64,000 nt of DNA. It comes from Diplonema papillatum (lineage: Eukaryota > Euglenozoa > Diplonemea > Diplonemida > Diplonemidae). This document shows, piece after piece, positions 63,952 to 64,000 of this stretch. The position numbers were made by a program, and so were the translations under genes. Under the pieces are notes generated by a model that had not been told where the DNA came from, searched no databases, and worked only from the letters and a program-made list of their open reading frames with translations. Numbering within the stretch: position 1 is the first letter of the stretch; each line of letters starts with the position of its first letter. The stretch covers positions 124,001 through 188,000 of the forward strand of contig JAPJBO010000398.1 in NCBI GenBank assembly GCA_030068145.1, in the 5' to 3' direction.

Positions 63952-64000
63952 TGCAAGAACGTGCTTGGAATGGGTATGTGTTCAACACCGCACAGGTCCC
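63952..64000 (+). repeat. Dispersed repeat family A, cut by the window edge
   Basis: AAGAACGTGCTTGGAATGG, then TCAACACCGCA-x-GTCCC, as at 29862. Confidence 0.7.

Overview
The window is nuclear DNA of a unicellular eukaryote. Genes are split by GT-AG introns (donors mostly GTATG or GTGNG), coding GC is high, and the space between genes is packed with dispersed repeats, minisatellites, MITE-like elements and non-LTR retrotransposons. An AP-4 mu subunit, a BET-like bromodomain protein, a metacaspase relative and a PPR-like protein fit an alga or other free-living protist. I cannot place the species. No rRNA, tRNA or CRISPR array was recognised.

Layout. 1-5286 (minus): the 5' part of a large secreted modular protein that runs off the window. 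5.3-7.7 kb: repeats. 7674-8354 (minus): small bromodomain-NET protein. 11399-13911 and 22004-24284 (both minus): two AP-4 mu paralogues, three exons each, with identical intron positions. Between them lie a 5'-truncated LINE (LINE-B, 14075-15315) with its target duplication and a MITE with perfect 34-bp inverted repeats (18541-18764). 25203-27032 (minus): organellar PPR-like protein. 28117-50699 (minus): an eight-exon gene, about 976 aa by my splice model, for a metacaspase-like protein whose catalytic His and Cys positions are both substituted. Its first intron is about 15.4 kb because it carries two head-to-tail copies of LINE-A. 50.7-64 kb: repeat-rich, with a 132-bp satellite, foldback elements and two tandem single-exon genes for 74-aa IFI6/ISG12-like membrane proteins plus a fragment of a third.

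The most unusual content is LINE-A. The downstream copy (35274-41543) keeps an uninterrupted 1971-codon ORF2 that reads: AlkB-like Fe(II)/2-oxoglutarate dioxygenase, proline-rich linker, 2A ribosome-skipping motif (GDVEQNPGP), AP endonuclease, reverse transcriptase, zinc knuckle, a three-unit Cys/His array and a basic tail. The upstream copy (41554-49570) is full length, with ORF1 and ORF2, but decayed. The same 10-bp sequence, TTGTTAAGCA, stands at 35264, 41544 and 49571, on both sides of each copy, which suggests two successive insertions into one target. The 2A motif predicts that the AlkB-like enzyme is released separately from the endonuclease-RT protein, giving an element with its own nucleic-acid demethylase.

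Exon models rest on reading splice sites and phase by eye; no alignment or database search was run. Family names come from motif recognition.
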